A stretch of DNA of 64,000 nucleotides. Origin: Gammaproteobacteria bacterium (lineage in GTDB: Bacteria > Pseudomonadota > Gammaproteobacteria > UBA4575). The notes beneath the pieces were generated by a model, which saw only the letters and a list, made by a program, of their open reading frames with translations, made no database searches and was not told the DNA's origin. The position numbers were made by a program, and so were the translations under genes. Shown here piece after piece: positions 38,969 through 48,134 of this stretch (position 1 is the first letter of the stretch; each line of letters opens with the position of its first letter). The stretch lies in assembly GCA_011523795.1 (NCBI GenBank), contig WTFY01000002.1:186001-250000 (forward strand), given 5' to 3'.

Positions 38969-40885
38969 ATGAAAGCGGCGTACGACGCGTCCGGAATCGA
39001 GGTATTGAGCGGACTGGATCCTGTGCGCAAGCATCCGGGGATGTACACGGATATCACCCGGCCCAACCATCTTGCCCATGAACTGATTGACAACAGCGTG
39101 GACGAGGCCATTTCCGGCTACGCGAAGAACATAGACATTACGCTGCATGAGGACGGATCCCTCGAAGTTGATGACGATGGGCGGGGCATGCCGGTAGACA
39201 TCCACCCGGAGCTCGGGCTGCCGGGGGTTGAAGTGGTGCTCTGCACCCTGCATGCCGGGGGAAAGTTTTCAGAGAAAAACTACAGTTACTCCGGCGGCCT
39301 GCACGGAGTCGGCGTATCGGTGGTCAATGCCCTGTCCGAGCATCTTGAGGTCTGGGTACGCAGGGAGGGCAAGGAATACAACATGGCCTTCAAGGGCGGC
39401 AGGAAGATTTCAGACCTGGAGATCATCGGGACGGTCGCCAGGAAGAATTCCGGTACTACCATACGGTTTTGGCCTGACGCGGCATATTTCGAAAGCAGCA
39501 GTTTTTCAATCCCGAAGCTGCTGCATGTGCTGAAGGCCAAGGCTGTACTCTTTCCCGGCCTGAATGTCAGGTTCGATGATCGGCAGTGCGGCAGGAAACA
39601 TGAATGGTGTTACACGGGCGGGCTTCTGGATTACCTGCTGGATCGCGTGAGAGGGTACGAATGCCTTCCGGCTGACGGGTTTTGCGGGAGTTTCGAGGGC
39701 GAAAGGCAGGCTGCCGAGTGGGCACTGGCATGGATGCCGGGGGACAGCGAGTGTCTGCAGGAGAGCTATGCCAACCTGGTTCCCACCCCCCAGGGCGGGA
39801 CACACGTGATGGGTCTTCGCGCCGGGCTGACCGAGGCCCTGCGTGAATTTTGCGAGTTCAGAAAGCTTGCGCCCAGGGGTGTCAGGCTTGCACCGGATGA
39901 TGTCTGGGAGAGGCTCAGCTACGTCCTTTCGGTTCGAATCCGGGATCCCCAGTTCGCAGGGCAGACGAAGGAGCGCCTGGGTTCGAAGGAAACCACCCAG
40001 TTCGTTTCCGGAGTCGCCAAGGATTCATTCAGCCAGTGGCTCAACCTGAACTCGGCGGCCGGAGAGCAGATTGCACGCCTGGTGATCAGTCGTGCTGAAC
40101 TGCGGCTGAAGCGGAACAAGAAAATCGTGCGCAAGAAGGCAGTCGCCGGTCCCACCCTCCCCGGGAAGCTGATCGACTGCAGCTCCGAGGACCTGTCCTG
40201 TACCGAGCTGTTTCTGGTCGAAGGTGATTCGGCAGGAGGCTCTGCCAAGCAGGCCAGAGACCGCATCTTCCAGGCCGTCATGCCACTGCGGGGGAAAATT
40301 CTGAATACCTGGGAAATCGCTTCCGAGCAGGTCCTTGCATCACAGGAGATCCACGATATTTCGGTTGCGATCGGAGTTGAGCCTTCAAGCCAGGATCTCA
40401 GTGGCTTGCGCTACGGGAAAATCTGTGTGCTGGCGGATGCCGATCCGGATGGCATGCACATCGCAACCCTGCTGTGTGCGCTGTTCCTGCAGCACTTCCG
40501 CAAGCTTGTCGAGGCCGGCCATGTCTACATAGCCATGCCGCCGTTGTACCGCATCGATGCCGGCAAGGAAGTGTTCTATGCTCTCGACCACGAGGAACGC
40601 CAGGGTGTTCTGGACCGACTTGAGGCGGAAAAGAAAACAGGCAAGATCATGATCACCCGTTTCAAGGGCTTGGGCGAGATGAGTCCCATGCAGTTGCGTG
40701 AATCCACCATGGCAGAGGACAGCCGGCGCCTGGTGCAGCTTTCATGCCCCAGTCAGGGCAGGACGTTCCAGATCATGGACATGCTGCTGGCGAAGAAACG
40801 CGCTGCGGACCGCCGGGAGTGGCTGGAGAGGAAAGGCAACCTGGCCGGTGACCGGGACGCGCTGGACTTGCCCGGACCGGCTTGA
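38969..40885 (+). CDS. parE: DNA topoisomerase IV subunit B
   Basis: ParE is the ATPase subunit of topoisomerase IV, which decatenates daughter chromosomes. The 638-residue protein has the GHKL ATPase motifs [28 protein letters not shown] and [18 protein letters not shown], and the TOPRIM motif [19 protein letters not shown]. The metal-binding acidic cluster is [17 protein letters not shown], where the family usually has Ser in place of that Pro. [13 protein letters not shown] is near the end. Its length and SGGLHGVG context fit ParE rather than GyrB, and parC follows directly. The start is ATG 38969. Confidence 0.95.
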   Translation: MKAAYDASGIEVLSGLDPVRKHPGMYTDITRPNHLAHELIDNSVDEAISGYAKNIDITLHEDGSLEVDDDGRGMPVDIHPELGLPGVEVVLCTLHAGGKFSEKNYSYSGGLHGVGVSVVNALSEHLEVWVRREGKEYNMAFKGGRKISDLEIIGTVARKNSGTTIRFWPDAAYFESSSFSIPKLLHVLKAKAVLFPGLNVRFDDRQCGRKHEWCYTGGLLDYLLDRVRGYECLPADGFCGSFEGERQAAEWALAWMPGDSECLQESYANLVPTPQGGTHVMGLRAGLTEALREFCEFRKLAPRGVRLAPDDVWERLSYVLSVRIRDPQFAGQTKERLGSKETTQFVSGVAKDSFSQWLNLNSAAGEQIARLVISRAELRLKRNKKIVRKKAVAGPTLPGKLIDCSSEDLSCTELFLVEGDSAGGSAKQARDRIFQAVMPLRGKILNTWEIASEQVLASQEIHDISVAIGVEPSSQDLSGLRYGKICVLADADPDGMHIATLLCALFLQHFRKLVEAGHVYIAMPPLYRIDAGKEVFYALDHEERQGVLDRLEAEKKTGKIMITRFKGLGEMSPMQLRESTMAEDSRRLVQLSCPSQGRTFQIMDMLLAKKRAADRREWLERKGNLAGDRDALDLPGPA

Positions 40886-40901
40886 CAGGTACCCGGAAGA
40901 C

Positions 40902-43160
40902 GTGAATTCGAACCTGGAAATGGACTTTGGGGCGGAAACGAAGCTCCCCATACAGCAGTTTGCCGAAAAAGCCTATCTGGAATACTCCATGTACGCCATC
41001 CTGGACCGCGCATTGCCGGGTATCGGGGACGGACTGAAGCCTGTTCAACGCCGCATCGTCTACGCAATGTCCGAGCTTGGACTTTCAGCGGCTTCCAAGC
41101 CCAAAAAATCGGCACGCACGGTGGGCGATGTGATCGGCAAGTATCATCCGCACGGCGACAGTGCCTGTTACGAAGCCATGGTGCTGATGGCGCAAGATTT
41201 CACCTACCGGTACCCCCTGATTGACGGGCAGGGCAACTGGGGCTCAACGGATGACCCGAAATCCTTTGCGGCCATGCGCTATACCGAATCCAGGCTGACC
41301 CGGTATGCCAAGGCCCTGTTGCAGGAACTGGATCAGGGTACGGCAGCGTGGCAGTCGAATTTTGACGGCACGCTGTCTGAGCCGGTCATCCTTCCTGCAC
41401 GTTTGCCCAATCTGCTGCTGAATGGTTCAACCGGTATCGCGGTGGGAATGTCGACGGATATCCCCGCACATAATCTGAATGAAGTCGTCAATGCCTGCGT
41501 TCATCTGCTGGAACACCCCAGGGCCACCGTGGAGGACCTTTGCAGGCACATACAGGGGCCGGACTATCCGACGGACGCGGAAATCACTTCTTCGCGCGAA
41601 GAGCTGCTGGACATGTACGAGAAGGGTTCGGGCTCATTTCGAATGCGCGCACGGTACGAAAAAGAGGAAGGCAGCCTGATCATCATTGCGCTGCCGTACC
41701 AGGTCTCGGGTGCCAAGGTTCTGGAACAGATTGCCCAGCAGATGCAGGCCAGGAAACTTCCCATGGTCCAGAACTTGCGCGACGAGTCAGATTATGAGAA
41801 TCCCGTGAGAATCGTGATTACCCCGCGCAGCCGCGGCACGGATACCGAGGCGCTGATGTCCCACCTGTTTGCAACCACTGATCTCGAACGCAATTACCGG
41901 GTGAACCTGAACGTGATCGGAACAGACGGGCGGCCACAGGTCAAGAACCTTGTCATGATGCTGAAAGAGTGGCTTGCATTCAGGAAGGAAACCGTCAAGC
42001 GCAGGCTGCAGTGGCGGCTGGACAAGGTCACCGGCCGGCTGCACATTCTGGAAGGGCTGCTGCTCGCGTATCTGAACCTTGACGAGGTCATCAGGATCGT
42101 TCGTGAAGAGGAGGATCCCAAGGCAAGCCTGATCCGCACCTTCAGCCTGAGCGATGAACAGGCAGAGGCCATTCTGAATACGCGCCTGCGCAATCTGGCC
42201 AAACTCGAGGAAGCCAGGATCCGGGACGAGCAGCAGGAGCTTGCTTCCGAGCGGGCGGAGCTTCAGCGAATCCTGAAATCCGTCGCGCGACTCAAAACGC
42301 TCGTCAAGAAGGAATTGATGCAGGATGCAGGCGAGTTTGGAGATTCGCGACGCTGTCAGCTGATTGAGCGGGGCGCATCGATTGCCATGGATGAATCTGA
42401 ACTGGTGCCTGCCGAGTCCATTACGGTGGTCCTGTCTGAAAGGGGCTGGGTACGTGCTGGCAAGGGCGCTGATATCGATGCGCGCGCCCTGAATTACAAG
42501 CTGGGAGATGCCTACCTGACACACGTGACAGGTAAATCCAATCAGCCGGTATTGTTCCTGGATTCACGAGGGAGGTGCTATTCCCTGCCCGCGTACAGCC
42601 TGCCTTCTGCAAGGGGTCAGGGTGAACCGCTGAGCGGGCACCTGAAGACGGCTGACGGCATGCGGTTCACCGGCATGATGATGGGTGAGCCCGACGATTG
42701 CTTCCTGCTTGCAAGCAGTGCCGGTTACGGGTTCGTCTGCAGGCTGGAGGACATGTTGACACGGAACCGCTCCGGGAAGACCATACTTTCGGTACCGGAA
42801 GGCTCGGTGTCCCTGGCGCCTGTCAGGCTTCGTGACCCGGACAAGGACTGGATCGTCGCGGTGGGGTCTGCGGGACATATGCTGGTGATATCGGCCGGGG
42901 AATTGCCGAGACTTTCCCGGGGCAAGGGGAACAGGATCATCAGTATACCCGGCAGGAAAGCGGCGAGCGGCAATGAATCCATGTCTGTTGTCTCGGCGGT
43001 GCAGGAGGGAGAGTCCATTGTCCTGCACGCAGGAAAACGTACCAAGAAGATGGGTGCGAAAGAGATCCGGACCTACCGGAGCGAGCGTGCCAGGCGTGGC
43101 ACGCTGCTTTCCAGGGGGTACCGCAGCGTGGATGCGATCGAAGTACATCATGCAAAGTGA
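40902..43160 (+). CDS. parC: DNA topoisomerase IV subunit A
   Basis: ParC is the DNA-cleaving subunit of topoisomerase IV, 752 residues. Visible are [52 protein letters not shown] (the quinolone-resistance region, with Ser at the usual target position) and the nucleophile Tyr in [11 protein letters not shown] (about residue 127). The coiled-coil gate and a C-terminal beta-pinwheel follow from about 500. The open frame extends upstream within parE; GTG 40902, 16 bases after the parE stop with GGAAG upstream, is chosen, and ATG 40920 is an alternative. parE-parC adjacency indicates one operon for both subunits. Confidence 0.94.
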   Translation: MNSNLEMDFGAETKLPIQQFAEKAYLEYSMYAILDRALPGIGDGLKPVQRRIVYAMSELGLSAASKPKKSARTVGDVIGKYHPHGDSACYEAMVLMAQDFTYRYPLIDGQGNWGSTDDPKSFAAMRYTESRLTRYAKALLQELDQGTAAWQSNFDGTLSEPVILPARLPNLLLNGSTGIAVGMSTDIPAHNLNEVVNACVHLLEHPRATVEDLCRHIQGPDYPTDAEITSSREELLDMYEKGSGSFRMRARYEKEEGSLIIIALPYQVSGAKVLEQIAQQMQARKLPMVQNLRDESDYENPVRIVITPRSRGTDTEALMSHLFATTDLERNYRVNLNVIGTDGRPQVKNLVMMLKEWLAFRKETVKRRLQWRLDKVTGRLHILEGLLLAYLNLDEVIRIVREEEDPKASLIRTFSLSDEQAEAILNTRLRNLAKLEEARIRDEQQELASERAELQRILKSVARLKTLVKKELMQDAGEFGDSRRCQLIERGASIAMDESELVPAESITVVLSERGWVRAGKGADIDARALNYKLGDAYLTHVTGKSNQPVLFLDSRGRCYSLPAYSLPSARGQGEPLSGHLKTADGMRFTGMMMGEPDDCFLLASSAGYGFVCRLEDMLTRNRSGKTILSVPEGSVSLAPVRLRDPDKDWIVAVGSAGHMLVISAGELPRLSRGKGNRIISIPGRKAASGNESMSVVSAVQEGESIVLHAGKRTKKMGAKEIRTYRSERARRGTLLSRGYRSVDAIEVHHAK

Positions 43161-43259
43161 GGCAGCAGGCTGAACCCTGCAGGCGGAAAGGCTGTCGAAG
43201 AGGGTACACGGCAAAACCGCTGCGGTTCGGACGGCTGCTGAATAGGCGAGGAATTCAAG

Positions 43260-44147
43260 ATGGGTATGCGCATTATTTTGTTTTTGATCACGAATTTTTC
43301 AATCGTCCTGGTCCTGAGTGTCAGCGCCAGGGTACTTGGCCTGGACCACTGGCTGGCACAGCAGGGATTGGCTGGACAGCTGAATGGCCTGCTGCTCATG
43401 TCGCTGGCCTTCGGGTTCGGGGGCGCATTCATTTCCCTGGCTATTTCAAAATGGATGGCCAAGCGCAGCATGGGCGTCAAGGTGATTGAACAGCCCGCCA
43501 ACCGTTCCGAGCAATGGCTGCTGGAAACCGTCAGGAGACAGGCCGAGCAGGCCGGCATCGGAATGCCCGAGGTAGGGATTTTCGACTCCCCCCAGCCCAA
43601 TGCTTTCGCGACCGGAATGAACCGGAATCGTGCACTGGTTGCAGTCAGCACGGGCCTGCTTGGCGTGATGAGCCAGGACGAGGTGGAAGCGGTGCTGGGT
43701 CACGAGGTCAGCCATGTTGCCAACGGCGACATGGTCACCATGGGACTGCTGCAGGGCATACTGAACACCTTCGTGATTTTCCTGTCACGTGTTGTGGGAC
43801 TGCTCGTTGACAAGGTCATTTTCAAGGTGCAGCGGGGTATCGGGCCCGGGTATTTCATCGCGAGCATCATCGCCGAGATAATCCTGGGCATTCTGGCGGC
43901 CATCATCGCCAGCTGGTTTTCAAGACGGAGGGAATTCCGTGCAGATGCAGGGGGTGCCCGGCTTGCGGGCCGTGAGAAGATGATCGCGGCACTGCAGAGG
44001 CTGCAGGCGCAGTCCGAACCCGAAGAACTTCCCGGGCAGCTGGCTGCATTTGGCATCTCCGGCCGTGTCAAGGGTGGATTGCAGAAGCTGCTGATGTCCC
44101 ACCCGCCTCTCAGTGAACGGATTGCTTCCCTGAAACAGGACCGGTGA
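43260..44147 (+). CDS. htpX: Zinc metalloprotease HtpX
   Basis: HtpX is an inner-membrane M48 protease that works with FtsH in membrane protein quality control, often under Cpx or heat control. The 295-residue protein has two N-terminal helices (about 3-25 and 38-58) and FDSPQPNAFATGMNRNRALVAVS. The zinc motif is LGHEVSHVANGDMVTM (His-Glu-x-x-His near residue 145). Two further helices (about 160-180 and 195-215) precede the REFRADAGGARLAG segment with the third zinc ligand. The start is ATG 43260 with GAGGA upstream. It is convergent with epmB. Confidence 0.96.
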   Translation: MGMRIILFLITNFSIVLVLSVSARVLGLDHWLAQQGLAGQLNGLLLMSLAFGFGGAFISLAISKWMAKRSMGVKVIEQPANRSEQWLLETVRRQAEQAGIGMPEVGIFDSPQPNAFATGMNRNRALVAVSTGLLGVMSQDEVEAVLGHEVSHVANGDMVTMGLLQGILNTFVIFLSRVVGLLVDKVIFKVQRGIGPGYFIASIIAEIILGILAAIIASWFSRRREFRADAGGARLAGREKMIAALQRLQAQSEPEELPGQLAAFGISGRVKGGLQKLLMSHPPLSERIASLKQDR

Positions 44148-44168
44148 AGGCCGGGCCGGCTGCAACGG

Positions 44169-45200
44169 TCACCGCAAGCCCAGGGGTGTTTTGCATGGAT
44201 GGCCGGGCTGCTCCTTGACGAGCCTCGGAACCAGGTAGCCCGGCAGTCGTGCCGACAGCTCATCCATGATCTTGCGGGCCTGGTCTTCGCGCACTTCAAA
44301 ATGCATGGTGTTCTGCACCTTGTCCGGCAGGTGCAGGTAATAGGGCAGCACGCCCGAATCGAACAGTTTTTCGCTGAGCTTGGCCAGGGTATCCGGATGG
44401 TCATTTACGTTTCGGAGCAGGACGCTCTGGTTCAGCAGGTGACATCGGGCATGGGACAGCTCGGTGAGCTTTTCCTGCAGCTCGGAGTCGATCTCCCGGG
44501 GATGGTTAACGTGCACCACCAGCACGGTTTTCAGCCTGGACCGGTTTACCCATTCAATCAGTCGTGAATTGATGCGCGCCGGGATGACCACGGGAAGGCG
44601 TGTGTGGATCCTCAGGCGCATGACATGAGGTATGGATTCAAGCTGGCGGACAAGTTCAGCGAGTTCCCCGTCATCCAGCACCAGCGGGTCGCCGCCGCTC
44701 AGTATGACTTCACGGATGGTGCTGTCCTGTGCAATTTTCCGCAGTGCGCCCAGCCAGGCGTCCCTGCGGGGATTCTGCGATGAATAGGGGAAATGTCTCC
44801 GGAAGCAGAAGCGGCAGTGTACCGCGCAACGGCTGGTTGCCAGCAGCAGGACGCGTCCATTGTATTTTTTCAGCAGGCCGGGTGCCAGGACGCTTTTCAG
44901 GTCACCCACGGCATCCATGCGGAAATCCTCGGATTCATTTTCCTCCTGCGCGTGGGGCAGGACCTGCAGGAGCAGCGGGTCATTCGGGTCAGACCGCTGT
45001 ATGCGCCGCACGTAGTTCCATGGCACCCGCAACGGGAATTGCCGGTCGGCGGCGGTGCTGACCGGAAGCTCGGCCGGGTCCAGGTGCAGGGCACTGCAAA
45101 GTGTTTCCAGGCAGGTTATGGAGTCCCTGTACTGCTGCTGCCAATTTGTTTCCGGGCCTGACTGGACTCGTGCTAGACTCTGCGCGGTGGTGGGTTTCAT
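44169..45200 (-). CDS. epmB: EF-P beta-lysylation lysine 2,3-aminomutase EpmB
   Basis: EpmB is a radical SAM, PLP-dependent enzyme that turns L-alpha-lysine into (R)-beta-lysine for EpmA to attach to EF-P. The 343-residue protein has the radical SAM motif CAVHCRFCFRRHFPY (Cys-x3-Cys-x2-Cys near residue 122), the GGDPL SAM-binding turn in VILSGGDPLVLDDGEL and the KamA-like HTRLPVVIPARI. A PLP lysine lies toward the C-terminus, in the YLHLPDKVQNTMHFEV region. Its ATG at 45200 is only 20 bases from the efp ATG on the other strand, so modifier and target share one control region. Confidence 0.95.
   Translation of the reverse strand: MKPTTAQSLARVQSGPETNWQQQYRDSITCLETLCSALHLDPAELPVSTAADRQFPLRVPWNYVRRIQRSDPNDPLLLQVLPHAQEENESEDFRMDAVGDLKSVLAPGLLKKYNGRVLLLATSRCAVHCRFCFRRHFPYSSQNPRRDAWLGALRKIAQDSTIREVILSGGDPLVLDDGELAELVRQLESIPHVMRLRIHTRLPVVIPARINSRLIEWVNRSRLKTVLVVHVNHPREIDSELQEKLTELSHARCHLLNQSVLLRNVNDHPDTLAKLSEKLFDSGVLPYYLHLPDKVQNTMHFEVREDQARKIMDELSARLPGYLVPRLVKEQPGHPCKTPLGLR
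45171..45179 (+). promoter_or_regulatory. Extended -10 candidate for efp
   Basis: TGCTAGACT lies within the start of epmB, 41 bases before the efp ATG, in the sense of efp. It would start a short leader. The epmB promoter must correspondingly lie inside efp. Confidence 0.35.
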
Positions 45201-45220
45201 GGTTTCACCGGTAGTTGTTG

Positions 45221-45790
45221 ATGGCTGTTTATCATACCAACGAATTTCGAGCTGGCCTCAAGCTCATTCTGGATGGCACCCCGTATGCCATCGTCGAGAA
45301 CGAGTTCGTGAAACCCGGCAAGGGGCAGGCCTTCAACCGCGTCAAGCTGCGTAATCTGAAAACGGGACGGGTAATCGACCGTACTTTCAAATCAGGGGAA
45401 TCGGTCGAGGGTGCGGATGTCGTCGACCAGGACATGCAGTATCTCTACAACGATGGAGAGCAATGGCATTTCATGGAACCGGATTCGTTTGAGCAGTATG
45501 CCGCGCCGAAGTCCGTAGTGGCTGAGGCCGCCCAGTGGCTGAAAGGGCAGGAAATCTGCTGTGTGACCCTGCTGGATGGCGTGCCGCTCGGCGTGACGCC
45601 GCCCAATTTTGTCGAGCTGAAGATTACCCGCACTGAGCCTGGTGTCCGGGGAGATACTGCAACCGGCGGTGTCAAGCCGGCAACGGTTGAAACCGGTGCG
45701 GTTGTCAAGGTTCCGCTGTTTGTCGAAGAAGGTGAGGTGCTGCGGATTGACACGCGCAACGCAGAGTACGTCTCACGCGTCAAGGAGTGA
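45221..45790 (+). CDS. efp: Elongation factor P
   Basis: EF-P relieves ribosome stalling at polyproline stretches. The 189-residue protein has the three OB-like domains of the family. The loop [17 protein letters not shown] carries Lys34 at the modification position. The signature near the end of domain [22 protein letters not shown], is conserved. The start is ATG 45221 (MAVYHTNEF); TTG 45215 in frame is less likely. With epmB divergent and epmA 54 bases downstream, Lys34 is expected to be beta-lysylated; the hydroxylase gene epmC is not in this window. Confidence 0.97.
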   Translation: MAVYHTNEFRAGLKLILDGTPYAIVENEFVKPGKGQAFNRVKLRNLKTGRVIDRTFKSGESVEGADVVDQDMQYLYNDGEQWHFMEPDSFEQYAAPKSVVAEAAQWLKGQEICCVTLLDGVPLGVTPPNFVELKITRTEPGVRGDTATGGVKPATVETGAVVKVPLFVEEGEVLRIDTRNAEYVSRVKE

Positions 45791-45844
45791 TTCGGAGCCG
45801 CCGCCCGAAACCAGGCCAGGCTGGATGCAGGACTTCCCGTTGCA

Positions 45845-46792
45845 TTGAAATCTCCGGACCACCATGGGATCCCCAGCCGCGAGGCTCTTCAGGCGCGTGC
45901 CAAATTGTATGCCCGGGTGCGGGATTTTTTTGCGGCACGTGACGTGCTGGAAGTCGAAACGCCGATCCTCAATCCCCACACGGTGACCGATCCGCATATT
46001 GAAAGTATCGGGGTCAGCCACGATGACCGCGGGCAGTACCTGCATACCTCGCCCGAACATGCAATGAAAAGGCTGCTCGTCTCCCTCAGGTGCGATATCT
46101 ACCAGCTCTGCAAGGTGTTCCGTGCCGGAGAGACCGGCAGGTTTCATCACCCCGAGTTCACCATGCTGGAGTGGTACCGGGTGGGCTGGAACTACCAGGA
46201 GTTGATGAGGGAAGTGGAGCAGCTGGTGATGCACTTGCTGCCAGGGCATGTACGCCTGCTTGAGTCCGGGGCCATGGGGTACCGGGAGGCATTCCTGCGG
46301 TATTGCGGGCTGGATCCCTGGACGGCGCGGACAGAGGATTACAGGATCGCATGCAGGGATGTGGGGCTTGCCCCGTCCACGCAATATTCCTGCGACGACT
46401 ACCAGGCGCTGCTGCTTGACCAGGTCATCGCACAGCGACTGCCGGCTGACCGGCTGACATTCATTTACGACTTCCCTGTGCAGCTTGCAAGCCTGGCGAG
46501 AATCGACAGCGAGGGCCGGGCACAACGCTTCGAGCTTTATGTCGGGAACCTGGAACTTGCGAACGGCTACCAGGAACTCACCGATGCCGGGGAACTGGCG
46601 GCGCGGTTTGAACAGGACAATAAAGAGCGCAGCCGGGCCGGCAAGCGCCCGATGGAACCCGATCCATGCCTGGTGGAGGCACTCCGCGAGGGGTTACCCG
46701 ATTGTGCCGGAGTGGCACTGGGTATTGACCGGTTGCTGATGCTCATCACCGGTGCAGACCGGATCAGCGATGTGCTTGCGCCTCGGGGCTGA
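45845..46792 (+). CDS. epmA: EF-P lysyltransferase EpmA (GenX/PoxA)
   Basis: EpmA is a truncated class II lysyl-tRNA synthetase paralogue without anticodon domain that ligates beta-lysine to EF-P Lys34. The 315-residue protein shows class II motif 1 (VLEVETPILNPHTVTDPHIES), motif 2 (VFRAGETGRFHHPEFTMLEWYR) and motif 3 (GVALGIDRLLMLITG), and PEHAMKRLLV between. These stretches are quoted as landmarks; key residues are the Arg of FRAGE and Gly-x-Asp-Arg of motif 3. The start is an unusual TTG at 45845, since no ATG or GTG precedes the conserved domain in frame. The 3' end overlaps the convergent psd by 29 bases. Confidence 0.94.
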   Translation: MKSPDHHGIPSREALQARAKLYARVRDFFAARDVLEVETPILNPHTVTDPHIESIGVSHDDRGQYLHTSPEHAMKRLLVSLRCDIYQLCKVFRAGETGRFHHPEFTMLEWYRVGWNYQELMREVEQLVMHLLPGHVRLLESGAMGYREAFLRYCGLDPWTARTEDYRIACRDVGLAPSTQYSCDDYQALLLDQVIAQRLPADRLTFIYDFPVQLASLARIDSEGRAQRFELYVGNLELANGYQELTDAGELAARFEQDNKERSRAGKRPMEPDPCLVEALREGLPDCAGVALGIDRLLMLITGADRISDVLAPRG

Positions 46793-47648
46793 CGGCCTGC
46801 GTGAACCTGCCGAGTGACTGCCCCATTCTGACGGCGTGGCCTGGCCCGAGGTCTGGCTGCCATGCGATGGATTCCGATTCAAAGGCGACAATCACGGTGG
46901 AACCCATGTTGAACACGCCCAGTTCCTCGCCCTTTTTCAGTTCCGTACCCGAATATGTTCTTCTGTGAAGGGTTTTACCACGGGGCGGCGTGACCAGTCC
47001 GTGCCAGGAAGTTTCAATCGCCGCGACATTCACTGCGCCGACCATCACGACTGCCATGTATCCTGAACCGGTCCTGAAGATAGAGACCACCCGCTCGTTG
47101 CGGGCATACAGGCTGTCCAGGGTTTCTGCCGCGTAGGGCGCCACACTGAACAGGCGTCCGGGTATATGGACCATTTCCAGCAACTCTCCATCGACAGGCA
47201 TGTGCACGCGATGGTAGCTTCCTGGAGACAGGTAGATCGTTGCGAACTTGCCGCGTTCACACAGGCCAGGGTATTCCCGGCCCCCGCCCAGCAGCCGGGG
47301 CATCGAGAATAACCGGCCCTTGGCCTGGATTGCATGCTGCCCGGTATAGGACGACAGCTGGCTGATGTACCCGTCGGCCGGGCACATGATTTCATTCTCT
47401 GCAGGTGCGATGGGCCGGGCTCCAGGAATCAGCCTGCGGGTGAAAAATTCATTGAAAGTCGCGTAACTTCCGGATTCCGGAAGGCAGGCCCCATGCATGT
47501 CAACATTGAACGCCCGGATAAAGACACGTATGGCAGGGTTTGCCAGGGGGGTTCGCAGGCGCGTGATCCGGTACATGATCCTTGATACGAGGTGGTGGGG
47601 AAACAGGTGAAACAGGAATCCCCTGCAGTGCTTCCAGAAGGCATTCAT
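46764..47648 (-). CDS. psd: Phosphatidylserine decarboxylase proenzyme
   Basis: Psd converts phosphatidylserine to phosphatidylethanolamine at the inner membrane and self-cleaves to form a pyruvoyl group. The 294-residue proenzyme contains TFNEFFTRRLIPGARPI, CPADGYI (catalytic Asp region) and YLSPGSYHRVHMPVDG (catalytic His). The self-cleavage site is FNMGSTVIVAFE near residue 255, where most bacterial members have Leu-Gly-Ser-Thr rather than Met-Gly-Ser-Thr; the essential Gly-Ser is kept. The start is ATG 47648, overlapping the stop of the upstream 135-residue gene by one base (TGATG). Together with cdsA it represents the PE branch; pssA is not in the window. Confidence 0.95.
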   Translation of the reverse strand: MNAFWKHCRGFLFHLFPHHLVSRIMYRITRLRTPLANPAIRVFIRAFNVDMHGACLPESGSYATFNEFFTRRLIPGARPIAPAENEIMCPADGYISQLSSYTGQHAIQAKGRLFSMPRLLGGGREYPGLCERGKFATIYLSPGSYHRVHMPVDGELLEMVHIPGRLFSVAPYAAETLDSLYARNERVVSIFRTGSGYMAVVMVGAVNVAAIETSWHGLVTPPRGKTLHRRTYSGTELKKGEELGVFNMGSTVIVAFESESIAWQPDLGPGHAVRMGQSLGRFTQAVSPEAQAHR

Positions 47649-48055
47649 CAGCTGCCCTGCAGTGTTCCGTAATGTTCGTTCAGTGCCAGCAAGTCATCGA
47701 TGAGGTGCCCGCTCTCGTGGGGGGTTCCAGACAGGGCGACCGGGAATAGGCATGAGCTGTGATCAACCCGGTACTCGGCATTTCCTGGATTTGCAGGCAC
47801 GGAACAGGCCACACCCGGTGCACGGCCCAGGCTGTCGGGTTCGGTTCCGGTGCCAGCCAGGCCGGACTGCGGGAATGTGCGCGGGTGTGCATGCAGCGAA
47901 GTGCCGCTTTTGGGCAAGGAAGGTTCCACGTGCCGGGGTGCCTTCAGCCAGTAAAAAAACATCATGCATACCGTGAAGCCTGCAACGGCCAGAAGCAGCA
48001 GTATGTCGCGGCGCACGGTCTGTCTTGTTCTGGATGTATCCGGGTCAGAAGGCAT
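47648..48055 (-). CDS. Hypothetical single-pass membrane protein coupled to psd
   Basis: A 135-residue protein I do not recognise. Residues 1-18 are polar and basic (cytoplasmic by the positive-inside rule). Residues 19-37 form one hydrophobic helix (LLLLAVAGFTVCMMFFYWL). The rest is a polar, proline-rich presumably periplasmic tail containing two Cys (VACSVPANP and SSCLFPV) that could form a disulfide. It is judged real for three reasons: its stop overlaps the psd ATG in a TGATG coupling; an extended -10 stands exactly six bases before its ATG; and nothing else explains the gap. A link to phosphatidylserine decarboxylation is suggested only by coupling. Confidence 0.62.
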   Translation of the reverse strand: MPSDPDTSRTRQTVRRDILLLLAVAGFTVCMMFFYWLKAPRHVEPSLPKSGTSLHAHPRTFPQSGLAGTGTEPDSLGRAPGVACSVPANPGNAEYRVDHSSCLFPVALSGTPHESGHLIDDLLALNEHYGTLQGS

Positions 48056-48061
48056 GACAGG

Positions 48062-48070
48062 ATTATCGCA
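48062..48070 (-). promoter_or_regulatory. Extended -10 (TGcGATAAT) 6 nt before ATG of the 135-aa gene
   Basis: Read on the minus strand: TGCGATAAT, then cctgtc, then ATG (48055). It has the same spacing as the aroC element on the opposite strand, with no Shine-Dalgarno. It implies leaderless transcription of the 135-aa gene and psd. Confidence 0.45.
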
Positions 48071-48119
48071 TAATTGATTCCGGCAGGTAGTTCGGGGCAG
48101 GCAGTTATCGTGCGGGAAG

Positions 48120-48128
48120 TGCTACAAT
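48120..48128 (+). promoter_or_regulatory. Extended -10 (TGcTACAAT) 6 nt before aroC ATG
   Basis: TGCTACAAT followed by cccggg and ATG at 48135. Identical in sequence to the element at 28232-28240. No Shine-Dalgarno of AGGA type; a leaderless aroC transcript is implied. Confidence 0.5.
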
Positions 48129-48134
48129 CCCGGG

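Noticed and set aside
39931-39941. GGTTCGAATCC, the consensus T-loop of tRNA genes
   Set aside because: It lies inside parE in a conserved coding segment, and no acceptor stem, anticodon arm or D-loop can be built around it.
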